A stretch of 64,000 bases of DNA from Motilibacter rhizosphaerae (GTDB lineage: Bacteria > Actinomycetota > Actinomycetes > Motilibacterales > Motilibacteraceae). Shown in pieces: positions 7,764-16,480 of this stretch; positions within the stretch are counted from its first letter, which is position 1, and every line of letters starts with the position of its first letter. The notes beneath the pieces are model-generated. The model saw nothing but the letters and a program-made list of their open reading frames with translations, searched no databases and was not told the DNA's origin. Made by a program: the position numbers and the translations under genes. The stretch spans positions 434,001 to 498,000 of the forward strand of contig NZ_SGXD01000003.1 of NCBI RefSeq assembly GCF_004216915.1, in the 5' to 3' direction.

Positions 7764-8228
7764 ATGCCGGAGACCGTCGTGTGCCTGTGGTTCGACGGGG
7801 CCGCCGAGGAGGCTGCGCGCCGCTACGTCGAGGTCTTCCCGCGGTCCGAGGTGACGGCCGTGCACCGCCACACCGAGGCCGGCCCGGGCGAGCCGGGCAC
7901 GGTGCTGACCGTGGAGTTCTCCTTGGACGGCAGGCCCTTCCTCGGGCTCAACGGCGGTCCGCTCTACCGCCCGACCGAGGCCGTCTCCGTCCAGGTGATG
8001 TGCGCGGACCAGGACGAGGTCGACCACTACTGGGAGGCGCTGTCCGACGGCGGCGAGCAGGGACCCTGCGGCTGGCTCAAGGACAGGTGGGGGTTCTCCT
8101 GGCAGGTCGTGCCACGACGGCTGCCGGAGCTGCTCGCGGACGAGTCCGTCGCCGTCCCCGTGATGCGGGCGATGATGCAGATGGGCAAGCTCGACATCCG
8201 CGCTCTCGAGGCGGCCGCCCGCGGCTGA
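7764..8228 (+). CDS. VOC/PhnB-like superfamily protein
   Basis: The 154-residue protein matches the PhnB-like branch of the vicinal-oxygen-chelate (glyoxalase) fold. It has CLWFDGAAEEAARRYVEVFP at the N-terminus, FLGLNGGP in the middle and GWLKDRWGFSWQVVP near 103-117. Such proteins are often annotated as 3-demethylubiquinone methyltransferase-like, but no methyltransferase motif is present and the real substrate is unknown. GGAGGAG precedes the ATG. The stop is three bases from the convergent uvrD2 stop. The 147 bases upstream, between here and the whiB7 promoter, show no other gene. Confidence 0.85.
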   Translation: MPETVVCLWFDGAAEEAARRYVEVFPRSEVTAVHRHTEAGPGEPGTVLTVEFSLDGRPFLGLNGGPLYRPTEAVSVQVMCADQDEVDHYWEALSDGGEQGPCGWLKDRWGFSWQVVPRRLPELLADESVAVPVMRAMMQMGKLDIRALEAAARG

Positions 8229-8231
8229 CCC

Positions 8232-10295
8232 TCACTCCGCGGTGAGGACCTCGAGGACGCCGGCGGCGTACTTCGCGAGCTTCGACGCACCGATGCCGGG
8301 GATGGCCGCGAGCGCACGCTCGTCGCGCGGGCGCTTCTCCGCGAGGGCCGCGAGCGTCGCGTCGGTGAAGACGACGAATGCGGGCACCGACTGCTCGCGC
8401 GCCTGCTCGAGCCGCCAGGCGCGCAGCCGCTCGAACAGCTCCTCGTCGTACGCCGGCGGGCAGTCGTCGCACCGCCCGACCCGCCGCTCGGCGAGCGTCG
8501 AGAGGGGACGGCCGCACCCCGGGCAGGTGGTCGGCAGCGGCGCCTTCCCCCGAGCAGGGCGCTCCCCCCTCGCTCCCGCACGTCCCCGCGCCGCCCCGGC
8601 CTCCGCGGGCCGGAGCCCGTCGAGGAAGCGGGAGGGCCGGCGCCCGCGGGCGCGCGACCAGGACAGGGACAGGGCGGTGCGCGCCCGGGTGACGCCGACG
8701 TAGAGCAGCCGGCGCTCCTCCTCGACGGCCTCCGGCGTCTCGGCGAACGAGATCGGCAGCAGCCCCTCGACGACGCCGACGAGGAAGACCGCGTCCCACT
8801 CGAGCCCCTTGGCCGCGTGCAGCGACGCGAGCGTCACGCCGTCGACCACAGGGGCGTGCTGGGCGGCGGCGCGCTCGTCGAGCTCGAGCACGAGGTCGCT
8901 GAGCGTGGCGCCGGGCCGGGTCGCGGGCAGCTCGTCGGCCAGCCGGACCAGCGCCGCGAGCGACTCCCAGCGCTCGCGCACCGCTCCGCTCGTGGACGGC
9001 GCCTCGGCAGACCATCCCGTGCTCGACAGGACGGCGCGCGCCGCCTCGCCGGCCGGGTCGTCGCCGCTTCCGGAGCGGGCCGCGCCGCGCAGCAGCAGGT
9101 GGGCCTCGCGCACCTCGCGCCGCTCGAAGAAGCGCTCGCCGCCGCGCAGGACGTAGGGGATGCCCGCGTCCGCGAGCGCCTGCTCGTAGGCCTCGCTCTG
9201 CGCGTTGGTGCGGAACAGCACCGCGATCTGGCTCGCTGGGGTGCCCGCTGCGACGAGCCGCTTCGCCTCGGAGGCCACCCAGTCCGCCTCCGCCGCCTCG
9301 TCGGCGTGCTCCTGGTAGCGCACCGCCGGACCCGACGGGCGCTGCGCCAGGAGCTCGAGTCGCTGGCCGCGCGGGCCGGGTGCGCGCTCCAGCAGGCCGT
9401 TGGCGACGGCGACGACCTGCGGGGTCGAGCGGTAGTCGCGGACGAGGCGCACCTCGGTCGCCGACGGGAAGCGGCGCCGGAAGCCCAGCAGGTAGTCCGG
9501 CGTGGCGCCGGTGAACGAGTAGATGGTCTGGCTCGGGTCCCCGACGACGCAGAGGTCCTCCCGGTCGCCGAGCCACAGGTCGAGCAGGCTGTGCTGCAGC
9601 GGGCTGACGTCCTGGAACTCGTCGACGACGAACCGGGAGTACTGCCGGCGCACGGTGTCGGCCACCGACCGGTCCTCGGCGAGCAGGCCCACGAGCAGCA
9701 CGAGCACGTCCTCGAAGTCGATCGCGCCGCGCGCCTGCTTCACCTCCTCGTACGCCGTGAGCAGCCGCGTCGTCGCCGCCGCGTCGAGCCCGGCCGGCGG
9801 CGTGCGCCCGGCCCGCGCCACCGCCGCGGCGTAGTCGTCGGGGTGGACCTGGGTGACCTTGGCCCACTCGACCTCGGCCGCGTAGTCCCGCACGGCCGTG
9901 CGCTCCGTGGGCAGCCGGAGACGGCCCGCCGCCTCCGCGACCAGCGGGGCCTTGTAGGGCGCGAGCTGCGGCAGCTCGCCGCCGACCGCGCGGGGCCAGA
10001 AGAACTGCAGCTGGCGCAGGGCCGCGCTGTGGAACGTGCGCGCCTGCACGCCCTCCGCACCCAGCGCGCGCAGCCGGGTCCGCATCTCCCCCGCCGCGCG
10101 CGAGGTGAAGGTGACCGCGAGGACCGACTGCGGGCTCCACGTGCCGCTCGCCACGGCGTACGCGATGCGGGAGGTGATCGCCCGCGTCTTGCCGGTGCCG
10201 GCGCCGGCCAGGACGACCAGCGGCCCGTGCAGCGCCTCGGCCACCTGGCGCTGCTCCGGGTCGAGCCCGTCGAGGATCGCGTCGGCTGCCGTCAC
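8232..10295 (-). CDS. uvrD2: ATP-dependent DNA helicase UvrD2
   Basis: The 687-residue superfamily 1A helicase unwinds DNA 3' to 5'. Visible are the Q-motif LDPEQRQVAEA, Walker A AGAGTGKT (30-37), Walker B FVVDEFQDVSPLQ and YVGVTRAR. A CPGC...CDDC tetracysteine lies near residue 590 and a C-terminal HRDC-like domain at about 620-687. Tetracysteine plus HRDC is the hallmark of actinobacterial UvrD2, essential in mycobacteria. The start chosen is GTG 10295 with GGGAGGATGGGG upstream; the ORF is open to 10427 but that stretch is the divergent promoter region. It is divergent from mrx1. Confidence 0.95.
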   Translation of the reverse strand: MTAADAILDGLDPEQRQVAEALHGPLVVLAGAGTGKTRAITSRIAYAVASGTWSPQSVLAVTFTSRAAGEMRTRLRALGAEGVQARTFHSAALRQLQFFWPRAVGGELPQLAPYKAPLVAEAAGRLRLPTERTAVRDYAAEVEWAKVTQVHPDDYAAAVARAGRTPPAGLDAAATTRLLTAYEEVKQARGAIDFEDVLVLLVGLLAEDRSVADTVRRQYSRFVVDEFQDVSPLQHSLLDLWLGDREDLCVVGDPSQTIYSFTGATPDYLLGFRRRFPSATEVRLVRDYRSTPQVVAVANGLLERAPGPRGQRLELLAQRPSGPAVRYQEHADEAAEADWVASEAKRLVAAGTPASQIAVLFRTNAQSEAYEQALADAGIPYVLRGGERFFERREVREAHLLLRGAARSGSGDDPAGEAARAVLSSTGWSAEAPSTSGAVRERWESLAALVRLADELPATRPGATLSDLVLELDERAAAQHAPVVDGVTLASLHAAKGLEWDAVFLVGVVEGLLPISFAETPEAVEEERRLLYVGVTRARTALSLSWSRARGRRPSRFLDGLRPAEAGAARGRAGARGERPARGKAPLPTTCPGCGRPLSTLAERRVGRCDDCPPAYDEELFERLRAWRLEQAREQSVPAFVVFTDATLAALAEKRPRDERALAAIPGIGASKLAKYAAGVLEVLTAE

Positions 10296-10447
10296 GGCCC
10301 CATCCTCCCAGCCGCAGGCGACAGTGCCGCGCGCGACGGCGCCCCCTGGGGACAGCCGCGCCCGTCGCGGGAAGGATCCGCCCGACTGGGGGGTTCCAGC
10401 AGTGACGGGCGGCGAGCAGCGCCGCACGAGGAGCAGGAGGAGCCGGG

Positions 10448-10690
10448 ATGGCGTCCGTCGTCATGTACTCGACCGTGTGGTGCGGCTACTGCCGCCGGCT
10501 CAAGTCGGCCATGGAGCGCGCCGGCGTCGCCTACACCGAGGTCGACATCGAGCAGGACGCCGAGGCCGCGAAGCTCGTCGAGCAGGTCAACGGCGGCAAC
10601 CGCACCGTCCCGACGGTCGTCTTCCCGGACGGCTCGGCGCTGACCAACCCGAGCCTGCGCGACGTGCAGTCGCGCCTCGCGGGCGTCTGA
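10448..10690 (+). CDS. mrx1: Mycoredoxin
   Basis: The 80-residue glutaredoxin-fold protein has the CGYC active site at residues 12-15 and the cis-proline loop TVPTVVF. In actinobacteria, mycoredoxin reduces mycothiol mixed disulfides on proteins in the cytosol. The family length is about 80, so it is complete. GGAGGAG lies six bases before the ATG. It sits divergently from uvrD2, the same arrangement as in mycobacteria. The stop is ten bases from the convergent lacI-type gene. Confidence 0.92.
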   Translation: MASVVMYSTVWCGYCRRLKSAMERAGVAYTEVDIEQDAEAAKLVEQVNGGNRTVPTVVFPDGSALTNPSLRDVQSRLAGV

Positions 10691-10700
10691 CCCGCCGCGC

Positions 10701-11666
10701 TCACGAGGTCGCGCGCGCCACGACCCGGACCAGCTCGCCCGCGGCGGTGGGGCCGGTCCGGGTCGCGCCGAGCGCCGCCGCGACCGCATCGGCGAGGTGC
10801 CCCGCGAGCGCGCCGAGGTCGACGGCCACCGTGCTCAGCGCCGGGACCGCGAGGGCGGCCGCGGGCACGTCGTCCACGCCCACGACGAGGGCGCCCGCGG
10901 GCACCCGCGCCCCGTGCACCCGCAGACCGGCCAGCACGGCGAGCGCCACCTCGTCGTTGTACGCGCAGACCCCCACCCGCCCGGAGGTCCACGCCGCGAC
11001 CGCGGTCGCCGCGGCGGCCGGGTCGAGGGCCACCTCGCGCACGTCGACGCCGCCCGTCCCCGCCTCCTCGGCCGCGGCGCGCACCCCCGCCAGCCGCTCG
11101 CGGGCGAACCCCGTCACGCGCACGTCGGCCGGCCAGGCGTAGGCCAGCCGGGCCGCGCCGCGCTCGAGCAGGTGCTCGACCTGCGCGCGGCCGACGCGGC
11201 GCTCCACGTCGCCGGGCCCGCTGAGCAGCCCCTGGACGAGCGCGATGCCCGCGGCCTCCAGCGCGTCGGCCTGCTCCTCGGCGAGGGCGTCGAGCACGAC
11301 CACGCACGCGGGGCCGAGCGCGCCGGCGATGTCGGCCGCGGGCCGCCCCGCCCGGTCGTACGGGTGGGCGACGAGCGTGAGCCCGTCGGCGGCGAGGGCC
11401 GCGGAGAGCTCGGTGAGCATGGTGCCGACCGACGGGCCGATGGGCCAGTCCGGCAGCAGCGCCAGCACGACGTCGGAGCGCCCGCGGCGCAGCACCCGGG
11501 CCGCGACCGAGGGGGCGTAGCCCAGCCGCGCGGCGGCGTCGCGCACGCGGGTGCGGGTCACCTCGGGGATGGACTGGTGGGGCGTGTCGTTGAGGACGTA
11601 GCTGACGGTCGCGCGCGACACCCCGGCCTCGCGCGCGACGTCGGCGCTGGTCGGTCGCCGCGGCAC
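10701..11666 (-). CDS. LacI-family transcriptional regulator
   Basis: The 321-residue protein begins with a LacI helix-turn-helix (TSADVAREAGVSRATVSYVLN, residues about 6-26) and hinge helix (RVRDAAARLGYAPSVAARVLRRG). A periplasmic-binding-like effector domain follows. The GTG start at 11666 has a G-rich ribosome site. It is divergent from a GH3 beta-glucosidase with a 29-base near-palindrome between them, so it probably represses that gene and responds to a sugar product such as a glucoside. That pairing is inferred from position. Confidence 0.9.
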   Translation of the reverse strand: MPRRPTSADVAREAGVSRATVSYVLNDTPHQSIPEVTRTRVRDAAARLGYAPSVAARVLRRGRSDVVLALLPDWPIGPSVGTMLTELSAALAADGLTLVAHPYDRAGRPAADIAGALGPACVVVLDALAEEQADALEAAGIALVQGLLSGPGDVERRVGRAQVEHLLERGAARLAYAWPADVRVTGFARERLAGVRAAAEEAGTGGVDVREVALDPAAAATAVAAWTSGRVGVCAYNDEVALAVLAGLRVHGARVPAGALVVGVDDVPAAALAVPALSTVAVDLGALAGHLADAVAAALGATRTGPTAAGELVRVVARATS

Positions 11667-11694
11667 CCGTGCTCCCCCCGTCGCGTCCTGCCGC

Positions 11695-11724
11695 TCGACA
11701 AGGGGCAGGGATCCGACCTACCGT
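11695..11724 (+). promoter_or_regulatory. Candidate promoter of the GH3 gene
   Basis: TCGACA (11695-11700) and TACCGT (11719-11724) are separated by 18 bases, a plausible primary-sigma -35/-10 pair. The candidate LacI operator starts at the base after the -10 element. Confidence 0.4.
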
Positions 11725-11753
11725 ACTGGCACGAGCAAGTTACTCGTGTCAGT
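11725..11753. promoter_or_regulatory. Candidate LacI-family operator
   Basis: ACTGGCACGAG and CTCGTGTCAGT form a 29-base near-palindrome centred on G11739, with 12 of 14 base pairs symmetric. It overlaps the expected transcription start of the GH3 gene and lies in the 105-base gap next to the lacI-type gene. Confidence 0.6.
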
Positions 11754-11771
11754 CGATCTTCGGAGGTCCCG

Positions 11772-14204
11772 TTGGCGAGCACGCCGAGCCCGTCCGTCCC
11801 CAGCACCGCGCGCCTCCCGCTGGAGCGCAAGGTCGAGCTGCTGACGGGGGCCACGGCGTTCACGCTCGCCCCCGAGCCGGCGCTCGGGCTGGGCGAGCTG
11901 CGCTTCTCCGACGGACCGACGGGCGTGCGCGGACTGAAGTTCTCCGGCGGCCGGGTCGTCGCGCTGTTCCCCAACGCCACCCTGCTCGCCTCCGCGTGGG
12001 ACGAGGCCGTGCTCGCCGAGGTCGGCCGGCTGCTCGCCGAGGAGGCCGCCGCCCAGCAGATCCACGTCGTGCTCGGCCCGACCATCAACCTGCACCGCTC
12101 GCCGCTCGGCGGGCGCCTCTTCGAGGCGTTCTCCGAGGACCCGCTGCTCAGCGGGCGGCTCGCCGCGGCGTACGTCCGGGGCATGCAGGGCTCTGGCGTC
12201 GCCGCCTGCCTCAAGCACCTCGTCGCGAACGAGTCGGAGACCGAGCGCAACACCGTCGACTCGGTCGTCGACGAGGCGACGCTGCGCGAGCTCTACCTGC
12301 TGCCGTTCGAGATCGCGGTCAGCGACGGCGGCGCCTGGACGGTGATGGCGGCCTACAACGACGTCAACGGGGTGGCGGCCACCGAGCAGGACCACGTGAT
12401 CAACGGGGTCCTCAAGGGCGAGTGGGGCTGGGACGGGCTCGTCATGTCCGACTGGTTCGCGACGAAGACGGCGGCGCCCGCGGCCAACGGCGGCCTCGAC
12501 CTCGTCATGCCCGGTCCGCTGGGCCCGTGGGGGCAGGCCCTCGTCGACGCCGTACGCCGCGGCGAGGTCCCCGAGGCCCGCGTCGACGACGCGCTGGCGC
12601 GGCTGCTCCGCCTGGCCGGCCGCGTCGGCGCGCTCGGCGAGGAGCGCAGCTGGCCGTCCGTCCCTGCGCCCGACAGCCCCGAGCGTCGCGAGCAGCTGAC
12701 CCGGCTCGCCGCCGCGGGCATGACGGTGCTCACCAACACCGACGGGACGCTGCCGCTCGCCGCGGGCACCCGCGTGGCGCTCATCGGCCGCCACGCCGTC
12801 GAGACCATCGACATGGGCGGCGGCTCCGCGCAGGTCAACCCGCCGTACCAGGTCAGCGTCGCGGATGGCCTCGGCGCGCTGCTCGGCGACGCGCTGACGG
12901 TCGTGGACGGCGTCGAGGTGCGCACCCGCCCGGTGCCCGCCCGCCCCGAGCTCGTGCAGGACCCGGTGACGGGGCAGCCCGGCGTCCGCGTGACGCTGCT
13001 GGCCGCGGACGGCCGGGTGCTCGAGGAGCGCGCCGGCGCCCCCGCCGTGACCGCCGTCGGCTTCGACGACGACCTGCCCGAGCGCGTCGCCGCGGTCCGC
13101 TTCCAGGCCGTCGTCGCCGGGCCGGGGCGCCTCGAGGTCGGTGTCATGGGCCAGGCCGACTGGGAGCTCGCCGTCGGCGACGCCCGCTCGGCGCACCAGC
13201 TGCGGGTCGCCGGCACCGGCTTCGGCGAGGAGATGCTGCGGCCGCCGGCCACGACCTCGCTCGTCGAGACCGACGGCGGCCTCGTCCTCGACGCCACCGC
13301 GCGACTCGCGGAGCCCACGCCCGAGCGCCCGCTCGGCGGCGCGGGGATCTTCGCGGTCATCGCACGCCCGGCGCCGCGCCCGCAGGCCGAGGTGCTCGAG
13401 CAGGCGGCAGCCGCCGCTCGGGGCGCCGAGGTCGCGGTCGTCGTCGTGGGCCTCACCGAGGAGCAGGAGACCGAGGCGGTCGACAAGGACACGCTGGCCC
13501 TGCCGGGGGCGCAGGACGAGCTGGTCCGCACGGTCGCGGCCGCGGCGCGGCGCACCGTGGTCGTCGTCAACGCGGCGACCCCGGTCCTCATGCCGTGGCT
13601 CGGCGAGGTCGACGCGGTTCTCTGGGCCGGCCTGCCGGGGCAGGAGGGCGGCCACGCGGTCGCCGCCGCGCTGCTCGGCGACCAGGAGCCCGCCGGGCGC
13701 CTCGTCACGAGCTTCCCGGCCGCCGACGGGGCCTCCCCCGCCTGGTCCGTCACGCCGGTCGACGGGAAGCTGGAGTACGCCGAGGGCACGGCCATCGGCT
13801 ACCGCGGCTACGCGGCCGGTGCGGCGCCCGAGCCGGCCTTCTGGTTCGGCCACGGGCTCGGCTACACGACGTGGGAGTGGTCCGGGGCCGAGCTGCTCGC
13901 CGCCGACGGCGGCAGCCCGCGGGTGCGCGTCCACGTGACCAACACGGGCAGCCGTCCGGGGCGCGAGGTGGTGCAGGCCTACCTGCGGCCCGCGGAGGAC
14001 GACCAGCCGGTCCGCCTCGTCGGCTGGGCGTCCGTCGCGCTCGCCCCCGGCGAGAGCGCGGCCGTCGTCGTCGCGACCGACGAGCGGCTGTGGCGCCGCT
14101 GGGACACCGCGGCCGGCGGCTGGTCCCGGCTCGCGGACGGCGGGGAGCTGGTGCTGGCGCGCGGCCTGGGCGACGTCCGCGCCACCCTGCCGCTGGGAGG
14201 CTGA
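11772..14204 (+). CDS. Glycoside hydrolase family 3 beta-glucosidase
   Basis: The 810-residue GH3 enzyme removes terminal beta-glucose or related sugars. The N-terminal barrel contains RFSDGPTGVRG, LGPTINLHRSPLGGR, KHLVANESE and VMSDWF with the likely nucleophile Asp227. The second alpha/beta domain contains EEQETEAVDKDTL, AGLPGQEGGHAVA and LVTSFP. An inserted beta-rich segment around 390-500 could be PA14-like, and a fibronectin-III-like domain closes the protein. There is no signal peptide, so it is probably cytosolic. The start is TTG 11772, five bases after GGAGG; no better start exists in frame downstream of the promoter. It is regulated by the adjacent LacI protein, by inference. Confidence 0.93.
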   Translation: MASTPSPSVPSTARLPLERKVELLTGATAFTLAPEPALGLGELRFSDGPTGVRGLKFSGGRVVALFPNATLLASAWDEAVLAEVGRLLAEEAAAQQIHVVLGPTINLHRSPLGGRLFEAFSEDPLLSGRLAAAYVRGMQGSGVAACLKHLVANESETERNTVDSVVDEATLRELYLLPFEIAVSDGGAWTVMAAYNDVNGVAATEQDHVINGVLKGEWGWDGLVMSDWFATKTAAPAANGGLDLVMPGPLGPWGQALVDAVRRGEVPEARVDDALARLLRLAGRVGALGEERSWPSVPAPDSPERREQLTRLAAAGMTVLTNTDGTLPLAAGTRVALIGRHAVETIDMGGGSAQVNPPYQVSVADGLGALLGDALTVVDGVEVRTRPVPARPELVQDPVTGQPGVRVTLLAADGRVLEERAGAPAVTAVGFDDDLPERVAAVRFQAVVAGPGRLEVGVMGQADWELAVGDARSAHQLRVAGTGFGEEMLRPPATTSLVETDGGLVLDATARLAEPTPERPLGGAGIFAVIARPAPRPQAEVLEQAAAAARGAEVAVVVVGLTEEQETEAVDKDTLALPGAQDELVRTVAAAARRTVVVVNAATPVLMPWLGEVDAVLWAGLPGQEGGHAVAAALLGDQEPAGRLVTSFPAADGASPAWSVTPVDGKLEYAEGTAIGYRGYAAGAAPEPAFWFGHGLGYTTWEWSGAELLAADGGSPRVRVHVTNTGSRPGREVVQAYLRPAEDDQPVRLVGWASVALAPGESAAVVVATDERLWRRWDTAAGGWSRLADGGELVLARGLGDVRATLPLGG

Positions 14205-14228
14205 GGACCGGGCCGCCGCCTGCTGCGC

Positions 14229-15593
14229 TCAGCAGAGCGGGCGCCAGCCCGGCGCCTCGACACCGCCGGGCTGGACCGCGGCCGGCTCGTACGGCTCGCG
14301 GGTGAGGACGAACGTCGCGAGGTCCAGGTGCGACACCGCCCCCTCGGGCGTCCGCACCACGCGCAGCGTCTCGCCCGCGTAGTAGCCGTCGAGCCCGACC
14401 CACGCCCCGTCCACCCGGACGAAGCGGGCACCGCGACCCGCGGGGCCGAGCGGCACGAGGTCGAGGGCGTCGAGGCCGCGCAGCCGGACGGCGAGGGGCG
14501 TCACGCCCCAGTACCACGGGCCGGCGATCTCCAGGTCGCCCGGCTGCTCCGGGACGGCCCGCCAGGCGGGGACGACGTACGGCTCGCGCTCCTTGAGCAG
14601 GTCGAGCAGGTCGGCACCGATGGTGCCGTCGAGCCCGCTCGTGGCGTTCGCCATGACGATCGAGGCCGTCTGCTGCTCGGCGTCGACGAGGAACGACGCG
14701 AGGAACCCGGGCATCGACCCGCCGTGACCGGTCAGCCGCCGGCCGTCGGGGCGCTGGTGCACCTGCAGGCCCAGCCCGTACGCGCTCCAGCCCGAGGGCC
14801 GCGCGTCGACCACGCCGGGCACGGACATCTCGCGGACCGTCTCGGGCGAGAGCACCTGCGGGGCGCGGCCGAGGAAGACGCCGGCGTACTTGGCGAGGTC
14901 GGTGAGCGTCGACCAGAGCTGGCCGGCCGGCCCCATCGCGACGGCGTCCTCCTCCGGCTCGGGCAGCACCACGTCGGCCCACGGGTGGACGGCGAACCCC
15001 TGGGCCGCCGGCGCCTCCGGGCGCGGCGTGGTGCGCACCATGCCGAGCGGCTCGAGCACCTCCTCACGCGCGCAGTCGAGCCACGGCCGGCCGCGCACGA
15101 CCTCGACGACGCGGCCGAGCAGGCCGAACCCGAGGTTGGAGTAGTGGAAGCGGGTGCCGGTCGCGAGCTTCTCGTGCTCGGTGGTGAGCCGCTGCGCCAG
15201 CTCGTCGAACGGCACGCCGGGCGTGCGCTCCCACCAGTCGCCCGGCGACTCGGCCGTGAGACCACCGGCGTGCGCGAGCAGCTGGCCCAGGGAGCGGTCC
15301 CCGAACGGCGTGCCGGGGACATGGGTCTCGAGCGGGTCGTCGAGCTCGAGCCGGCCCTCCTCGCGCAGCCGCATGACGAGGACGGCGACGAAGGTCTTGG
15401 TGATGGAGCCGATGCGGTACTGCGTGTCGGCGTCCGGCTCGCTGCCCGAGGGCGTCCCGTCGATGCAGCCGCGGCCGCACCACCAGCTCAGCGAACCGTC
15501 CTGCACGACGCCGGCGGCGAGGGACGGCAGCCGCCCCTCCGCCTGCGAGCGGGCGGCGCGGGCGAGCAGCTGGGCCTCGAGGTCGGGACGCAT
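14229..15593 (-). CDS. Serine hydrolase, class C beta-lactamase family
   Basis: The 454-residue protein has the beta-lactamase/DD-peptidase-like fold. The catalytic S63-I-T-K66 motif follows QYRIG, HYSNLGFG supplies the Tyr of the second motif, and GHGGSMPG is the third motif. A C-terminal beta-domain (about 340-454) is typical of esterase-type members. No signal peptide is seen, so an intracellular esterase or peptidase is more likely than a cell-wall enzyme. The stop lies 25 bases from the convergent GH3 stop. Confidence 0.88.
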   Translation of the reverse strand: MRPDLEAQLLARAARSQAEGRLPSLAAGVVQDGSLSWWCGRGCIDGTPSGSEPDADTQYRIGSITKTFVAVLVMRLREEGRLELDDPLETHVPGTPFGDRSLGQLLAHAGGLTAESPGDWWERTPGVPFDELAQRLTTEHEKLATGTRFHYSNLGFGLLGRVVEVVRGRPWLDCAREEVLEPLGMVRTTPRPEAPAAQGFAVHPWADVVLPEPEEDAVAMGPAGQLWSTLTDLAKYAGVFLGRAPQVLSPETVREMSVPGVVDARPSGWSAYGLGLQVHQRPDGRRLTGHGGSMPGFLASFLVDAEQQTASIVMANATSGLDGTIGADLLDLLKEREPYVVPAWRAVPEQPGDLEIAGPWYWGVTPLAVRLRGLDALDLVPLGPAGRGARFVRVDGAWVGLDGYYAGETLRVVRTPEGAVSHLDLATFVLTREPYEPAAVQPGGVEAPGWRPLC

Positions 15594-15602
15594 CTGCGCA
15601 GG

Positions 15603-16433
15603 CTAGCGGCGGCCACCTCGCCGGTCGGACGGGGAGGGCGTCGGGCCGGAGACGGGAGCGGCGGGAGCCGGGGGTGCGGTGACGGCGCTCGACACGGGGC
15701 TGGGCGCCGGGCTCGGTGCGAGGCTCGACGCGGGGCGGGGGTCCCTCCCGCCGCGCCGGCCCGCGTCGCCGTCGTCGGTCCCGTCGTCGCTGCCGAGGCC
15801 GGTGCCGTCGTCGCTGCCGCCGGTCACGGTCCCGTCGTCGCTGCCGCCGGGGAGCGCCCCGTCGTCGGTGCCGTCGGTGCCGTCGTCGGTGCCGTCCGTG
15901 CCGTCGTCCGTCCCGTCGCCGGTGCCGTCCGTCCCGTCGTCACTGCCGGCGGAGGCCGAGGGTCGCGCCGAGGGGCCGCGCACCTTGCCCGCGCGGTCCT
16001 TCACGCCGTCGACGACGTCGGTCCCCCCGCCGCCGGTGCACGCGTCCTTGCCCGCGCCGCCCAGCAGGACGTCGTCGCCGTCCTCGCCGAGCAGCGTGTC
16101 GTCGCCGCCGTTGCCGAGCAGCACGTCGTTGCCGGGGCCGCCGTGGAGCACGTCCTTGCCAGGACCGCCGCACACCAGGTCGTCCCCCGCTCCGGCGAGC
16201 ACCGTGTGGCTGCCGCCCAGCACGACGATGACGTCGCGGTGGGCGGTCCCGCGCACGACGGCCGGGCCCTTGACCGGCACGACGAGGGTCGCCCGCTGCC
16301 CGCCGCACGAGACAGCGGCCGGGGCGTGCTTGTCGGCCTTCTTCGTGGCGGCGAGGGCCGGCGAGCCGGCGAAGCCGAGGACCGGCAGCACGGCGAGGAG
16401 CGCCAGGGCACGGCGCGCGGGAGACGAGGTCAT
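15603..16433 (-). CDS. Secreted RTX-like calcium-binding repeat protein
   Basis: The 276-residue product has a Sec signal peptide ending near ALAA (residue 29). A small beta-domain follows, then about five GGxGxD nonapeptide repeats (residues 80-140) of the hemolysin-type calcium-binding kind, which fold as a parallel beta-roll when Ca2+ binds. Residues 163-223 are an almost pure Asp/Gly/Thr tract (DGTD units). A Pro/Ser/Ala-rich basic end follows, ending DRRGGRR. No catalytic domain and no RTX export genes are nearby, and the signal peptide indicates Sec export. Function unknown; extracellular calcium binding or a surface spacer is plausible. Confidence 0.8.
   Translation of the reverse strand: MTSSPARRALALLAVLPVLGFAGSPALAATKKADKHAPAAVSCGGQRATLVVPVKGPAVVRGTAHRDVIVVLGGSHTVLAGAGDDLVCGGPGKDVLHGGPGNDVLLGNGGDDTLLGEDGDDVLLGGAGKDACTGGGGTDVVDGVKDRAGKVRGPSARPSASAGSDDGTDGTGDGTDDGTDGTDDGTDGTDDGALPGGSDDGTVTGGSDDGTGLGSDDGTDDGDAGRRGGRDPRPASSLAPSPAPSPVSSAVTAPPAPAAPVSGPTPSPSDRRGGRR
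15760..15950. repeat. Low-complexity GTC/GCC repeat tract coding DGTD units
   Basis: Imperfect repeats of a gtcgtcggtgccgtc-like unit run through this stretch and encode the Asp/Gly/Thr tract of the RTX-like protein. Such tracts can expand or contract by slippage. Confidence 0.6.
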
Positions 16434-16480
16434 GCCCGAGGTTCGGGCGTCCGCGCCTGCCGCTGGATAGGCCGAACCGG

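Noticed and set aside
8077..10464. 795-codon minus-strand ORF
   Set aside because: Overlaps uvrD2 in another frame; uvrD2 has all helicase motifs, this has none.
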